A stretch of DNA of 64,000 nucleotides from Lachancea kluyveri NRRL Y-12651 (GCA_000149225.2 CM000688.1:806001-870000); one strand, 5' to 3'. Shown: positions 28,821 through 40,311, numbered from the stretch's first letter. Translations and numbers: made by a program. The notes: generated from the sequence alone by a model not told the origin.

Positions 28821-29801
28821 ATGAGTTTTGCAGGCTCACTAATATGTTGTGGGATCGGTGGTCTCTTCCTAAAATATGGTGGCCAGGAGGCAGAGAAGGA
28901 AGAAATAGTTCCAACTGGTTTCCACGAGTTAACGGCTGGATTTGTTGAGTCGAAAAAGAAAACTGCTAGACAACGCTTGGAATCTGTTAAGAACCATTTC
29001 ATACGCGACTTTACTACCGGTGAGATCTATAACTTCCCAGTTAAAGTATGTTTTCTCTTGGATGTATCTTACAAAAATGAGTTTTCAATAAACACTAACA
29101 ATCAATAGGGAATCATTGAGTTATGTGGCTCCGGCGACTACATTTCCGGTTTAGCACAGAGCATCGTTATATATGGTGTGTTATTCGGGATTATTTCTTT
29201 TGTTTACTTTCTGACAATTTTACCGATGTACTTTGCCTTTTTTGCAATATTAGGTCCATTGGGTCTAGTTATTGCCTACATCCATTTTTTGTTGCACGCA
29301 AACTTGTTGACAATGAACGTGATGAGATTTACCCAGCTAAATAATGGTGTTTTCCATAGAACGTTGGAAAGAAACGGCTTCCAGTATTTTATAACAAGGG
29401 CCAGTCAAAATCCTCCACCCAAAAGGTATTATATCCCAATGGACACCGCATATTTTTGGCTTGACGCTTTACCTTGGGATATGGCCAAAGTTGTACTAAC
29501 TATTACAGCTACTGTATTCCTTCTTTTGATATCGTCTGTCCCGATCGTGGGTCCAATCCTGTTCAACGTTTTGATCTCTCCCTTTATTGGCAGAATTTAT
29601 TTTACTACGTATCTTCGCTTAAAAAAGTTTAACAACAAGCAGCGGAAGAGCAGGTTTTATGAGAAGTTTGGGCAGTATACCGCATTTGGAATGGTAGCGG
29701 GGCTTTTGGAAACTATACCTGTTATTTCATGCATCACATTCGTCAGCAATAGTATCGGCAGCGCACTATGGGCTATAGAAGACATGACCGATCCCATTTA
29801 A
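28821..29801 (+). CDS. RRT8/LDS-family lipid-droplet membrane protein, copy 1 (two exons)
   Basis: First of three tandem paralogs related to S. cerevisiae RRT8 (YOL048C), LDS2 (YOL047C) and LDS1 (YAL018C), lipid-droplet proteins that act in spore wall assembly. Exon 1 28821-29045 (75 codons, ending YNFPVK), intron 29046-29108 (GTATGT donor, CACTAAC branch, AATAG acceptor, 63 nt), exon 2 29109-29801, giving 305 aa. Several hydrophobic segments are seen (for example SIVIYGVLFGIISFVYFLTI, FFAILGPLGLVIAYIHFLLH, TITATVFLLLISSVPIVGP). The family signature is FGQYTAFGMVAGLLETIPVI followed by SNSIGSALWA. The first ATG is chosen; a TTG six bases upstream is in frame but not needed. Confidence 0.9.
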
Positions 29802-30373
29802 TCTAAGAATTGCTGGAAAAAGAAAACGGTTTGCTAACCAAAATACCAACTCTAGCTCCTCAAAAAACTTAAAAGAAATTGGTAGTTTCCATAAAATATA
29901 AGGAGCTACGTCATTTTGAGTCTTTAGCCCTTCTTAGTTCGGAAGCAATATTTTGAGTCCGCACCTGTACTTAGTAGCCACCACCCCATTCTAGTATATC
30001 ATGCTGTATAATATAAGTTTTTTTTTTTTTATTTTTTTTACAAAGTTTCGTATCTGTCTAAACTACTAGAGCCAGTACGATAAAGTACTACATAGACTTG
30101 TCTGTGTAATCGTTTCACGATTAAAGGTTCAACCTTCTTTCAGAGAGAGGGAGATCTCACCACACCCACACACCACAACGAGCGATTATATAGTGGACTG
30201 GCAGACCACAAATGCAAACATACAAATATAAACATGCTAGTTGTCGTTGTCAGTGCGTTTCCTGGTTTCTGACAGTTATATCTTGGAGATAAAGGCCAGC
30301 TTTTTTGTTTTTTCTTTTTTATTTCTATTTTTTGAATCAGCATCCCAAATTAAGAAACGGTTATTAAAGAGTA
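29802..30373. other. Spacer between RRT8/LDS copies 1 and 2, with an MSE core
   Basis: This 572-bp spacer is the promoter of copy 2. CACAAAT at 30207-30213 matches the Ndt80 core CRCAAAW but lacks the preferred leading G; it is 160 bp before the ATG. T-rich runs lie at about 30019-30042 and 30301-30330. No gene is apparent. Confidence 0.45.
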
Positions 30374-31347
30374 ATGGCCTCTATAATCGTACCGCAGAAC
30401 CACATGCAAAGATCTCCTGAAGAGCATGAAAAGACTTCCTTTTACGGGTTGCTAATTGGATTTTTTTTCACGAAATATGAAAAGCTGGTTCGGAGAATAG
30501 GTCTCGTATCTTTAGATTTCCTTGACGATTTTACAACTTGGGATACATATATGTACCCGATGAGAGTATGTCACAAATTCTGTTACACCTCATAAAATGT
30601 TATTACATGTTACTGACTGCCAAATAATAACAGGGGCTATCCTTATTGATATATTCACCGGCTTACTGGCCACAAGCCTGTCTAAAATTTATTATATACC
30701 TGATTTATTACTGGATTTATGCGGCTTTGTACTACATTATTTTATTCCCTTTTGTTTTAGGCTTACATACAGTAATGTTTGGCCCACCTGGTGTAATTGT
30801 CGCTTGTATTCATTCCACGTTGCACGTTAACTTGGCAGCTGTCCACGTCTCACGTACGTTTTTCAAAGATTGCGAGAATAGCTTCTTTGATGGAGTAATA
30901 AAGATGAATGGCCACGAATCATTTTTGGCAAGACTAAGAGAGCCACGCTCTTCTGGCCCGGCGATAGAGAGTACTGGGAGTACACCTGAAACCTGGACAG
31001 CGCAACTATTATGGATGACCTTTAAGCTTTCTATTAAAACTACCTTATTTTTGCTGGCATTTGCGTTGTCATTTGTTCCGATCGTTGGCCCATTAGTTGT
31101 GAAGCAATTCTATTCTGCTTCTAGAGCCCGTGAATACAGGCGTAGGCACTTTGAACTACTCAGGCTAAGCACCAAAGAAGAAAAGCTACAGTACTATGAA
31201 GAATACGGGTTCTACACAGCATTCGGAGTCTCAACGAGTCTCTTGGAGTTTTTACCCATTATTTCTGGAATTACTATATCTTCCAATTATATGGGCAGCG
31301 CACTATGGACTGTCAGAGGTATAGAAGAAGATTCAAGAACCAATTGA
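30374..31347 (+). CDS. RRT8/LDS-family lipid-droplet membrane protein, copy 2 (two exons)
   Basis: Second tandem paralog. Exon 1 30374-30565 (64 codons, ending YMYPMR), intron 30566-30633 (GTATGT donor, TACTGAC branch, AACAG acceptor, 68 nt), exon 2 30634-31347, giving 301 aa. The intron falls at the same protein position as in copies 1 and 3. Hydrophobic segments include FIIYLIYYWIYAALYYIILF, VMFGPPGVIVACIHSTLH and TTLFLLAFALSFVPIVGP. The signature reads YGFYTAFGVSTSLLEFLPII with SNYMGSALW. An NPRS-like polar insert, SSGPAIESTGSTPE, lies mid-protein where copy 1 differs. Divergence from copy 1 is substantial, so the duplication is not recent. Confidence 0.9.
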
Positions 31348-31903
31348 AACAAGGATTGGATATACGGACAACCAGACCAAAAGAGGCTAAGGAACGACAG
31401 CTATAGTAATTACTACTTTTTTTTTTATTTATTTTAAACCTTTTCTTTAATCCCTTCCCATACTCATTGTATCTTGATTTATTTCGGAGAGACAAGTGTT
31501 ACTTTGAAAACCTGTAGATTTGTATATGTTCATGTTTTTGTAACGTTACGGACAAGAAAGAGTATAAGTACGAGCGCCAGGAGCGCCCACTGTCCAAAGA
31601 AATGAAGGTACGGGATCTTAGTAACTTAAAAAAAGTAAAAAAAGTTTTCATTACAGGTTTTCTGGCATCAAAGGTTAATCTATATTTCTGTTTAGTTGTG
31701 GTGTTGCGGCTAAAGATCTTGCGCCAGATGCGATTTTGTGACAGGCGTGGCGCCGTAAATTGCTTATTGGAATAAGAGCGGATAAAAAAACATAAATCTG
31801 ATGGCACATTTAGTCTTTTAAAGATTCACACGTAGCTTAAAATTTATAGATAACATTTCTATAAGCTGCTAGAACTTTGAAATAGTTACATACAAGGCAC
31901 AAC
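31348..31903. other. Spacer between RRT8/LDS copies 2 and 3
   Basis: This 556-bp spacer is the promoter of copy 3 and the 3' flank of copy 2. A 102-codon frame on the minus strand (31499-31807) shows no recognisable motif and overlaps the probable promoter; I take it as chance. Confidence 0.45.
31734..31742 (-). promoter_or_regulatory. Mid-sporulation element (MSE) upstream of RRT8/LDS gene 3
   Basis: The minus strand reads GTCACAAAA, a full match to the Ndt80 consensus gNCRCAAAW, 161 bp before the ATG at 31904. Distance and strand match the elements before copies 1 and, in weaker form, 2. Confidence 0.55.
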
Positions 31904-32855
31904 ATGACGCAAGATCAAACTCACGATGGTGATCTTTTCGAAAGTGCATATGGATTGACCTTCGGTTTTGTTTTCGAGCTATACTCCACCGTTACTCACA
32001 GATTCAATGCACTTGTCTGTAATTTCTCGCATGATTTCTTTGTGGAGGCCACTTATATATACCCATTCATGGTATGTTGATTAACTCTTTCTTTTGATTT
32101 TCCAAAAATTTTTTTTTATTGTAACTAACTGTCAAGCTGTACTATTGCAGGGGTTTTGTCACTTTATTATAAAACCATCATATTGGTATTATACACTGAT
32201 ACTAGGGATCTGCTACCTTGGATTATTCGTCGTCATAGCAACGCTATATTACGTGCTTATTTTGCCAATTCTATTGGCATGGGCGACTGTTACCATGGGA
32301 CCAATTGGCGTCATTATAGTTCATATACAGTGGTTGTTACAGTCTAATGCAATTACAGTTATAGTTTCTAAGCAATTGGTAATGCCTACTATAATGGATG
32401 ATCTTTTTGATTCTGTACTTAAAGTATGTGGCCGAGAAGAATTTTTATTGAGGGCAAAAATGGTTCTATCACCTCAAGTGCTGAAGAAGTCCTGGAAATC
32501 CTTAGAGTTCTGGATCAATGACTTGCCTTTGATAATCTTAAGACAAATTTATCACTGGTGTACCTCCTTGCTCTTAGTTTTAATATCTTTGATTCCACTT
32601 CTTGGACCAACGATAGTTAATCAGCTTTTAAGTCCCAAGAGAGGTTATTTTTACTCTCAGAGATATTTGAAACAATTGAAACTAAGCGAAAAGCAACGAA
32701 ATGACAGATTTTACGAACATTTTGGCCAGTATACTGCGTTCGGAATGATGTCAGGTGTCATGGAGCTTATTCCATTTATCTCTATTATCACCATGACAAG
32801 TAACGTAGTTGCTGGTGCGTTATGGGCTGCTGATGACATTAAGAAATCTACGTAG
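31904..32855 (+). CDS. RRT8/LDS-family lipid-droplet membrane protein, copy 3 (two exons)
   Basis: Third tandem paralog. Exon 1 31904-32071 (56 codons, starting MTQDQTHDGDLFESAYG and ending YIYPFM), intron 32072-32150 (GTATGT donor, AACTAAC branch, ATTGCAG acceptor, 79 nt), exon 2 32151-32855, giving 290 aa. The intron position matches the other two copies. Hydrophobic segments include LILGICYLGLFVVIATLYYV, WATVTMGPIGVIIVHIQWLL and SLLLVLISLIPLLGPTIV. The signature is FGQYTAFGMMSGVMELIPFI with SNVVAGALWA. The N-terminus is shorter and more acidic than in copies 1 and 2. It converges on GSH2 with a 24-bp gap between stops. Confidence 0.9.
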
Positions 32856-32879
32856 AAAATGGATCATTACGTATTAATT

Positions 32880-34334
32880 CTAGTATAGCACAACACTGTC
32901 CACACATCCAAACCCAGCCGCAACGCCACCTTCATTGGAAGAGCTGAATTTTGATCTCAGCAACCAACCCGCATATTCGTTATCGTAAACGTTCGAGTCA
33001 TCGAACAAGACATAACCAAAAATGCCTAATTCACTCAGCATCGGTTCGTTGTAAATATCTTGGCCACGAATAATAATGTTCTCTGAAGTCGGGATCGGGT
33101 TGATCAATTCCATCAAGATATAAGCGCTCCAATCTTCCTCTTTGAGAGTTTTTAAGAAAGGTGGAATATCTTCTTTGTAGATATTGTTACCACCACCTTC
33201 CCTCTGCGGTTTCAACACAAAATTTTCAGGGGATTCCATGGCCAGCTTCTTCGCTTCTTGGCCCAAGGGCGTGTCATCCAAGGGATAGATCTTGACAAAA
33301 GTTGGCAACAGCTTCTGTCGAATAGAACGCTGGGGTACAAATTTGCTCAATAATGATTCGTCCGTTAACAACTGCTGAATTTTTTTCGTGCCAGATAGTT
33401 GAGTCAACAGGTTTGGAGCCTTGATTGCGTAACTCGTCTCCAACACCAATCTGTTTTCCCAATCCTGTTCCGTAATAAAATCACTTGGAGAATAACCAGC
33501 TCTGAAGTAGACCAGTGATATTTCCTCCCCAGTAGATGTTAAAAACAATCTCTTAGAGTTTTGATCTATCCTGGTTTTCTTGTGAATTTCGTGGATAGTA
33601 ATTCTCACAGATTTTACGCCATAATTTTTGAACAAGTTGTACTCCAGAGCCCTTTGATCAAAAACATTTCTTTCCCCCTGCTGAACAATGAATGCAACGA
33701 CAGTATGGTTGTTATCAGTATCATACTTTTCAACAGCTTTCCACAAACCTTTCGCCAGCAACTCGGCAGACTCTGAAACTGGAATTTCGTCCGTATAGAA
33801 AGTTGAGCCATCATCAGAGTATTTCCCCGACTCATTAAAAAACTTGTGTAGCTCACCAACCTTGGTTGATAATCCTCCAAACGATACAGAGACAGTGTTA
33901 AATTCAACCTGCTTAATTTGATTAGCATTACTATCAATCAAGTAATCTGATCTAAAAACGCCTAACGCCAATTTCTGACTGATGCCAGCCTTTTGTGCCT
34001 CTAGATGTAAATTCCATAGCCTTCCGGTAAATTCAGGGTCAAATTTAGCAAGTTTCTCGGTCTCCTTACTTAGCCAGCGTTCATTTCCGTCTTGGGAAAT
34101 CTTGGCGTACAATTCGTTGTAGAACCTTTGAACTTCAATAGCTTCTCTAAAACTGTTTTTAGGCAAAGGTGTGGGGAACAAGGTAGTGGGCGCAGTTGTT
34201 GTTTCTTCAGGTTTGAAGTCTGGTGGATACATAGCCAATCCATTGGCCAGGGACCATTCTAAAAGTTCCGGTAGTAAGTCGGATTTTATCTTTTCATGTG
34301 AGATATTAGGGAATTTGGGATATTCTGACACCAT
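32880..34334 (-). CDS. GSH2: GSH2, glutathione synthetase
   Basis: ATP-grasp enzyme that joins gamma-glutamylcysteine and glycine to glutathione in the cytosol. Starting at ATG 34334 (MVSEYPKFPNISHEK) it is 484 aa, against 491 aa in S. cerevisiae; a longer open frame upstream has only a TTG. Motifs: GIFRSDYLID-type GVFRSDYLID with IKQVEFNTVSVSFGGLS, IVQQGERNVFDQRALEYNL, KAPNLLTQLSGTKKIQQLLT, the glycine-rich loop VLKPQREGGGNNIYKED, and the C-terminus SSNEGGVAAGFGCVDSVVLY. All are as in the eukaryotic enzyme. A Yap1-type element lies upstream. With CYS3 in the same window this is the downstream end of cysteine-to-glutathione synthesis, though there is no sign of co-regulation. Confidence 0.96.
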   Translation of the reverse strand: MVSEYPKFPNISHEKIKSDLLPELLEWSLANGLAMYPPDFKPEETTTAPTTLFPTPLPKNSFREAIEVQRFYNELYAKISQDGNERWLSKETEKLAKFDPEFTGRLWNLHLEAQKAGISQKLALGVFRSDYLIDSNANQIKQVEFNTVSVSFGGLSTKVGELHKFFNESGKYSDDGSTFYTDEIPVSESAELLAKGLWKAVEKYDTDNNHTVVAFIVQQGERNVFDQRALEYNLFKNYGVKSVRITIHEIHKKTRIDQNSKRLFLTSTGEEISLVYFRAGYSPSDFITEQDWENRLVLETSYAIKAPNLLTQLSGTKKIQQLLTDESLLSKFVPQRSIRQKLLPTFVKIYPLDDTPLGQEAKKLAMESPENFVLKPQREGGGNNIYKEDIPPFLKTLKEEDWSAYILMELINPIPTSENIIIRGQDIYNEPMLSELGIFGYVLFDDSNVYDNEYAGWLLRSKFSSSNEGGVAAGFGCVDSVVLY

Positions 34335-35274
34335 TGAGTTCGACTTAACTGCAACCCGACAAATATCTAGTAACTTAGAAATCTTATCTCTTTTAATTCC
34401 ATTGTTGGCAACCAAACGAACGTTAACTTTTTGGACATAGTTTAGTCAGCAATACCAAAGCTTTGGAATGGGTTACCCTGAAACAATAAATATATGTATT
34501 CGAAGAACTCACAGAAACAAGAATTAAACACTTCAATTACTGATACTGAATAATTGACTTCCGTGGATACTGCTTAGATACAGTTATAACTATCTTGGCA
34601 AGTATAGAAAAGTGTATATAAATTATTGTTGCTGCAAGTTTATCTCCACAGGCACACATGTAAGGGCTGTTTATGGCTGAGAAAAGCTATGTTATCACGT
34701 TTTAAGTAGCAATCAATAACAGTCGTAACCTCGACATTCTGTACCAGTCAAGTTATTAAGGCAATGATCGCAATCAATGGCGACCAAAATTTCTCGAGCT
34801 TTCTGTTCCTGAAACAATATCTTAAACCAAAGTACAGAGGTATTTCCACGTCCCTCTACCGCCACCTTGTTGATTTTATTATAATAGAAATCGGTAAGAA
34901 CAAAGCTCTCGTTTTAGCATAAAACTGTAGATAAAATTGACTAACATCCCAGGGTCTTGGCAAGTAAATTGAGAAAATTTAACTGATGGACAGCGTTTCC
35001 TTTAACGATCGTTAAAGTTCAGGCGCGACTACTAAACCCAAATACACAGCTACGCCATTTAGGATAGGACAAAGTGCCAAAAAAAAAAACTTTTTGGTGA
35101 TATCACTGCTGTTATAAAGAACAGAGGTAAGCATTACAAGATATTTGGAAATTCAAAAACTGTAAAATATTATTAATTAAAAAGAAGCATTTGAAGTACG
35201 AACGCATATAATGTACACATCTTTACAGCGCACCATCCCAACTTTTAAAGAAGAAAGAAGAACAATTATGCTAT
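34335..35274. other. GSH2 promoter and GAL11 3' flank
   Basis: This 940-bp gap holds the GSH2 promoter. TTAGTCA at 34442-34448 reads TGACTAA on the GSH2 strand, a Yap1 response element of the TKACTAA type, about 110 bp before the ATG; Yap1 is known to control GSH2 in S. cerevisiae. No gene or RNA is recognisable in the rest; an A-run lies at about 35080. Confidence 0.45.
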
Positions 35275-37546
35275 TCATAAAGTTTCCCAGTAGTTCCAAT
35301 CCCAAACATTTTGTTCCTCTTCCCTTTTGGTTTCCCCTCCAGAAGCGTGATCTGGCACGGGTAATGATTTGTGAATATCTGAAACATTGTCTAAGAAAAG
35401 ATTTTCTGGAGAATCGACCTTTATTCTTTTTGATTCGCTCATCAATGATGAGGCTGAAGAATTGGTTGGGCTAATCTCAATGTCCTCCTTCCTTCTTTTC
35501 CTGTTACTTTGAGCGGGAGATACTGTGTCGAAGCTCAAGGTAGACAAATCAGTTGGTCCGTAAATGTCTCTAAAGATAGAGCCAACCTCCACAAGGGGGA
35601 CTGCAAAGGAACGTGTAACAGGTTCTGTCTTACTAATCATAATCAACTTGTTATCCTTAAGTGTCACATCGACAAGTTCTTGTTCTCTAGCCCTTTGTGC
35701 TGCCTTGGTCATTTTTTTCTTACCAGTACCATTTACCTGGTCCACCACACTCTGTGGAATTGTCCCAACTAAATCAACAGCATCATCTTTAACACCCAAG
35801 CAGTCCGCCAGTGAGCATAAAAACAAATCCATTGGAGAATTACTGAATATTTCTTGACGGTGTTTATAACGTGCAACGACCTCATTCTTCTTAATCAGCA
35901 TACGCTTCAACTTAATTTCATCCTCTTTGTATGGATTTTCAGCAACAGGGGGGGAAGCAACATTAGGGTGCATCAAAGTTTTCGGAGATGGCGACTGTTG
36001 ATGACCAAAATTCGGTTTGGCCAACATTGGAGACGCATTTGGTCCCAAATTGGACAAAGATGGGGTGCCTGTTCTACTAACGTTGGAATTCTGCTGTAAG
36101 GTAATGCCATTCGGAGTGTTTTGAGAGGAAGACGTACTTGCCGAGGGGGTATTTTGAGGTTGCTTCTTCGCCACCGTTCTCTTCCACGCGGACGCAGATA
36201 ATGGAGCTTTTTTACCATCCTTGTTAGGAGAAACAGAGCCTGGTTGTTGCTGAATCACCGAGGGTGAAGATCTGGAGTTCATAAATTCTGGGGAGTTTAA
36301 AAATTCCATGCCCGATGAACCCCTTGCATTTTCATTAGATACTCCTGCTGACACTGGGGCGCCAGGATTGCTCGTATTCATCTGTAGAATTTGTTGTGGA
36401 TTGAGTTGAGTATTCAATCTGTTATTATTGTTTTGTTGCGGTGAGGTTTGTGCTTGTTGTCTCATTTGCATTTGTTGTTGCATTTGCTGGAAAGACCCTT
36501 GAACACGTTGTTGCTGACCAAAATTCATGTCACCGATAGAAGATGGCTGCTGCTGCTGTTGCTGCTGCTGCTGTTGCTGTTGTTGTTGTTGCTGCTGCTG
36601 TTGGCGAGCAGCCATCATCTGCTGGTGCCTTCTCAACAGCTGATCCTTCATAAACTCATAATACTTTTGATACCTAAAAACAACTTTGTCAACGACGTCT
36701 GGAGGAACGATAAACACGCCTTTAGAAACATGCTCAATTATTTCTTTGGCTAGCATTCTAATTTGTAGTAGCTGACGGACGTTTTCTTCACTCCTAGTAA
36801 TCATGAAAAAAGTCGGAATAAAATTATCAACACTGTTAAAAAGGTGCTGATTGGTTTGTAATTTTGTCTTGATCGATTGTTTTTGGTCGAGAGTGAGCTG
36901 AGTGGTAATGTTAGAGAGACGCAAGGGAGCTTTGCCTACCTCTGCAGATACCCTTCTTAAAACCATTAAATCTTGTTCTGTGGGTCTTGGTAACGATATC
37001 TTTGGTTGCTGCTGCTGTTGACCTTGAGGTTGCTGCTGAGGTTCCATCTGAGTTTGAGCCTGCTGGGGTGGAACAATATTACCGTTTGAACCACTTCTAC
37101 CATTAGAAGTGGTAAAAGCTCTTCTCTGTGCAATAGTTGCTGCAACATTATTAGCATTTGTGGTATTAGTCGCAAACTGGCTCATAACCGGAATAGTGGG
37201 AGTACCACTAGGGCCGCTGTTCGGATTACTGTTCATTTGTTGCTGTTGTTGGGTATTGTTAGCAGCCAGCTGAGCCATTCTCGCAGCTTGAAGTTTCTTC
37301 AACGCCATTTGGTTCATATATTTTTTAATATATACTGCTTGTTGTTGAGGTGTTAAAATATTGGGAAGCCTATTATTTCTTTGAAGGTCCTCGATCAACT
37401 TTTTCCCATTTTCATATAGAGCCTTTTGTTCACCTGGTGTAAATATTTGATTTAATCTGTTCAAAACGTTTGGCATTTCCTGACCCTGTTGTTGACCAGG
37501 TTGGGATACTGCTCTTGGCTGTTGGTTTTGTTGGTGTTGTTGCTGG

Positions 37547-37616
<70 letters not shown>

Positions 37617-37639
37617 GCTGTTGTTGTTGCTGTTGTTGC

Positions 37640-37685
<46 letters not shown>

Positions 37686-38508
37686 GCTGCTGCTGGGCTT
37701 GCTGCTGGGCTTGTTGCTGGGCTTGTTGCTGCTGGGCCTGCTGTTGTATAATCCTCTGTTGAGGGTTCATTCTATTGTTAACATTGGCTTGTTGCAGTTT
37801 AGACTTGAAAAGCAGCTGCTGGTGCATCTGGTAAACCTGTTTAGCAATTTGCAAATCAGCTTGGGTTAACCTTTTCTGCTGTGCTAATTCAGTTACTTGC
37901 TGCCATGTATTAACCCCAGGAGGTAGATTAGGAATCCTTTGTAACAATTCCCTCGGGATCTCTGCGATTTTCATTTCATTGATAAGTTGCTGTTGCTGAG
38001 GAGTCAACTGTGGTCTACTGGGCACAGCTGTAGAGCTAATACCACCAGTGATGTTGCCTCTGAGTTGTTGAGCAGCTTGCTGTCTCGCTTGAGCTTGCTG
38101 GTTTAAAAACATTTGAGAGTTTACGTTTGCTGAATTCGCAAAAGAGGCTTGTCTCTGATGCTGAGCAGCTTGAGCAGCAGCAGCGGCTTGAGCAGCAGCG
38201 TGTTGCTGGGCCTGTTTTTGAGCAGCAATCTTTGCAGCATTTTGTTGTACCGTAGCGATGGCCTTCTTCTTTGCAGCATCCATGGCGGCGATCCGTTTTC
38301 TCATTGCATCCATATAAAGCTCTTTCGAAGAGCTACTGGCATAGAGGCTCGTTTCAAACTGCTCTGCAGTCTTTTTCAGTTTTTCCAGATTGAAGCTTCT
38401 ATTATCGCCACCATTCACTTGGCTAATCTGCGCAAGGAGTTGTGCCAACTCCGTTATATACTTGGAACGTTCTTGATTGGAAAGCGTAGATCTCCAGTCA
38501 GCGTTCAT
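35275..38508 (-). CDS. GAL11: GAL11/MED15, Mediator tail subunit
   Basis: Mediator tail subunit that receives activators such as Gal4, Gcn4 and Pdr1. The 1077-aa product has almost the S. cerevisiae length (1081 aa). The N-terminal KIX domain is seen in residues 1-90 (NADWRSTLSNQERSKYITEL, then FNLEKLKKTAEQFETSLYAS). Long Gln tracts with His, Ala and Pro interruptions lie at about 255-330, and a second tract at about 640-660. The conserved C-terminal part is present, including NPYKEDEIKLKRMLIKKNEV, SPMDLFLCSLADCLG and the final EEEQNVWDWNYWETL. Codons for the main tract are mostly CAA. FUN30 follows upstream on the same strand after 1.8 kb. Confidence 0.95.
37540..37745 (-). repeat. CAA/CAG repeat in GAL11 (polyQ)
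   Basis: About 200 bp of TTG/CTG triplets on the plus strand encode the main Gln tract of GAL11, with a few GTG and GCC interruptions at the ends. The central part is almost pure CAA with isolated CAG. A shorter mixed CAG/CAA tract is at about 36547-36602. Confidence 0.85.
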
Positions 38509-40311
38509 TAGGGAGTTCAGTTAGTATCTTGGTTAAGTCTCTTTAAGTCGTTTGTGTTGTTTTTTAAATTTTTTTTTTTCACTTTTCTTCCAGTGTGTCT
38601 TTAACCTATGCTCAAATCAAACGTTTTAATAGCGGAGAATTTTGGGGTAATCCACTTTACGACCTGGTCTGAGTTTAAGAAAGAGTTGATTAACTGTATT
38701 AGAGCCCTGTAACTGTAACTGTACCTGTATACTACTAGTGAACGCTATCAAGTGGAAAATTGCTCCAAGAGGTACTTATCATGTAGGGGCTGCGTTGAAA
38801 GAAAGAATCGTTTTATTTTTCTCGCAACGGAGTAGCAGGAGTTCCGATGCAGGTTTGTCTTCGAAACTCACAAAGCTCCCAAAAAATAGAGAGAATATTA
38901 GTTCTGAGAGTTTGCATACTTTTAATCTCACAAGAGATTCCATATATTCACAAAATCCAAAGTCTATGAACTACATCCGTTCTGTGCAAGTGTGTGGCTT
39001 CAAACGTATATAGGCTAAAAAAATCCAGGCTGTTAAATTAACGACAATAGACGGGGGTTTTCACTTCCACTTTACCTGGAATCAAATGCGTAAGTATGGG
39101 CTTTAATGTCTCTGAATGTAGGAGAGGGTACGAGGTGTCGACACCTGTCGTAAACATGCGAATCTGGCAAGCTGAGTTTAGGTTCATAAGGTTAGAATAC
39201 TGTATGTGTTAAGCTGGAAGTAATTCTACCCGAATTTTCAAGAGTAGAAATGCAAGCGTACAACGACACACCATCTATTAATCCAAAGCTAGCCCATTTA
39301 CCAGCGACAAGCTATAAAATGCTAGACAATTTCAAGTACAAACACGCCAGGTTCTAGCACTCTTACTGAATACTGATTTTTGAATTGTTAGTTTTGATGA
39401 GCTCAATCCTAAAGTCCTGCAGTAACGACTGGAGCTTCTGGTCGTATATTACAAGATTCTAGACTAAACAATTTCTCTAAATTTCTGAGTTCATCACAAT
39501 GTTTGGGTCTTCAGTAAGCATTTGACATGAAACTAGGGAAGTTGTGCGTGCCATAAAAACATATACGGCGCGACACATAAATATCATACATTCTTAGTGG
39601 AAAACCTGGATTAAAGAGAGCTTGTATCCATATAAGTAGGGGAGAATAGCGGAGGAGTTGTAGTTTGTACCTCGCATTACGTGACTCAACTGATTGCCTG
39701 ATCAAAAGTGTATATAGAAAGGCTTCCCCATACTTGTGTTAGAGGCACAAATCGTGGTTCCTAGGCATTATTGGTCCAGGTAACTCTTGGTGTTACATGA
39801 TTTGAAAGTTAAACGTGCTGTAAAGTTGGGGTCAAAAAGCATAGCATAATTTTTGATGCCAGTTGCACATGTGGTTATTGAGTCTCCAGTTAAGGCTCGA
39901 ATAAATAACAAAGCCTAGCAAGACTTAGCCATTGGTTTGCGGGGGAAAAAAAAGAAAAAGGAGAACCTTTGGCCTATATTTGCAAGTAATTTTAAATGCT
40001 AATTTTCTGGTAACGCCATGCTTTGAGAGCTCGAGACTTCACCTTCTAAATTTCAATTCCATTCAAACGCGCGCCAAGCACATTCTAAGCCTTGCTACAG
40101 CATGTTTCAAATTTCAAAGAGTCACATCCGGCTGTTACTCCAAGAAAGTATCTGTTTCCAACCAAAATATACCACGGCTGAATTGAATGCGTGAAACTAA
40201 TTAAAACCGTTTTGAATTTACTAATGTAATACTGTAAAATATACAATTTACTGCCGCTTGTATTTACTCTAGAGGATAAGATCTATCTTGAACTTAGCTC
40301 CTATGTACTTC
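38509..40311. other. Gap between GAL11 and FUN30
   Basis: About 1.8 kb containing the GAL11 promoter on the left and the FUN30 3' flank on the right. Frames of 60-91 codons here (for example 38738-39013) show no recognisable motif. I looked for a tRNA, centromere elements and LTR ends and found none. An H/ACA-type snoRNA could be hidden here but I could not support one. Confidence 0.45.

Noticed and set aside
30123-30135. GGTTCAACCTTC resembling a tRNA B box
   Set aside because: It departs from the consensus at the end and has no A box or cloverleaf at the right distance.
34335-34415. A 27-codon N-terminal extension of GSH2
   Set aside because: It starts with TTG only; the ATG at 34334 gives a protein of normal length that aligns with the known enzyme.
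37470-37869. Plus-strand frames of poly-Val and poly-Leu opposite GAL11
   Set aside because: Antisense products of the CAA/CAG tract, not genes.
38738-39013. A 91-codon frame between GAL11 and FUN30
   Set aside because: No recognisable motif, ordinary AT-rich composition, and it overlaps the probable GAL11 promoter.
38509-40311. Possible H/ACA snoRNA (snR81 is near GAL11 in S. cerevisiae, as I recall)
   Set aside because: I could not find a convincing hinge box, ACA tail and guide pocket; a covariance search would be needed.
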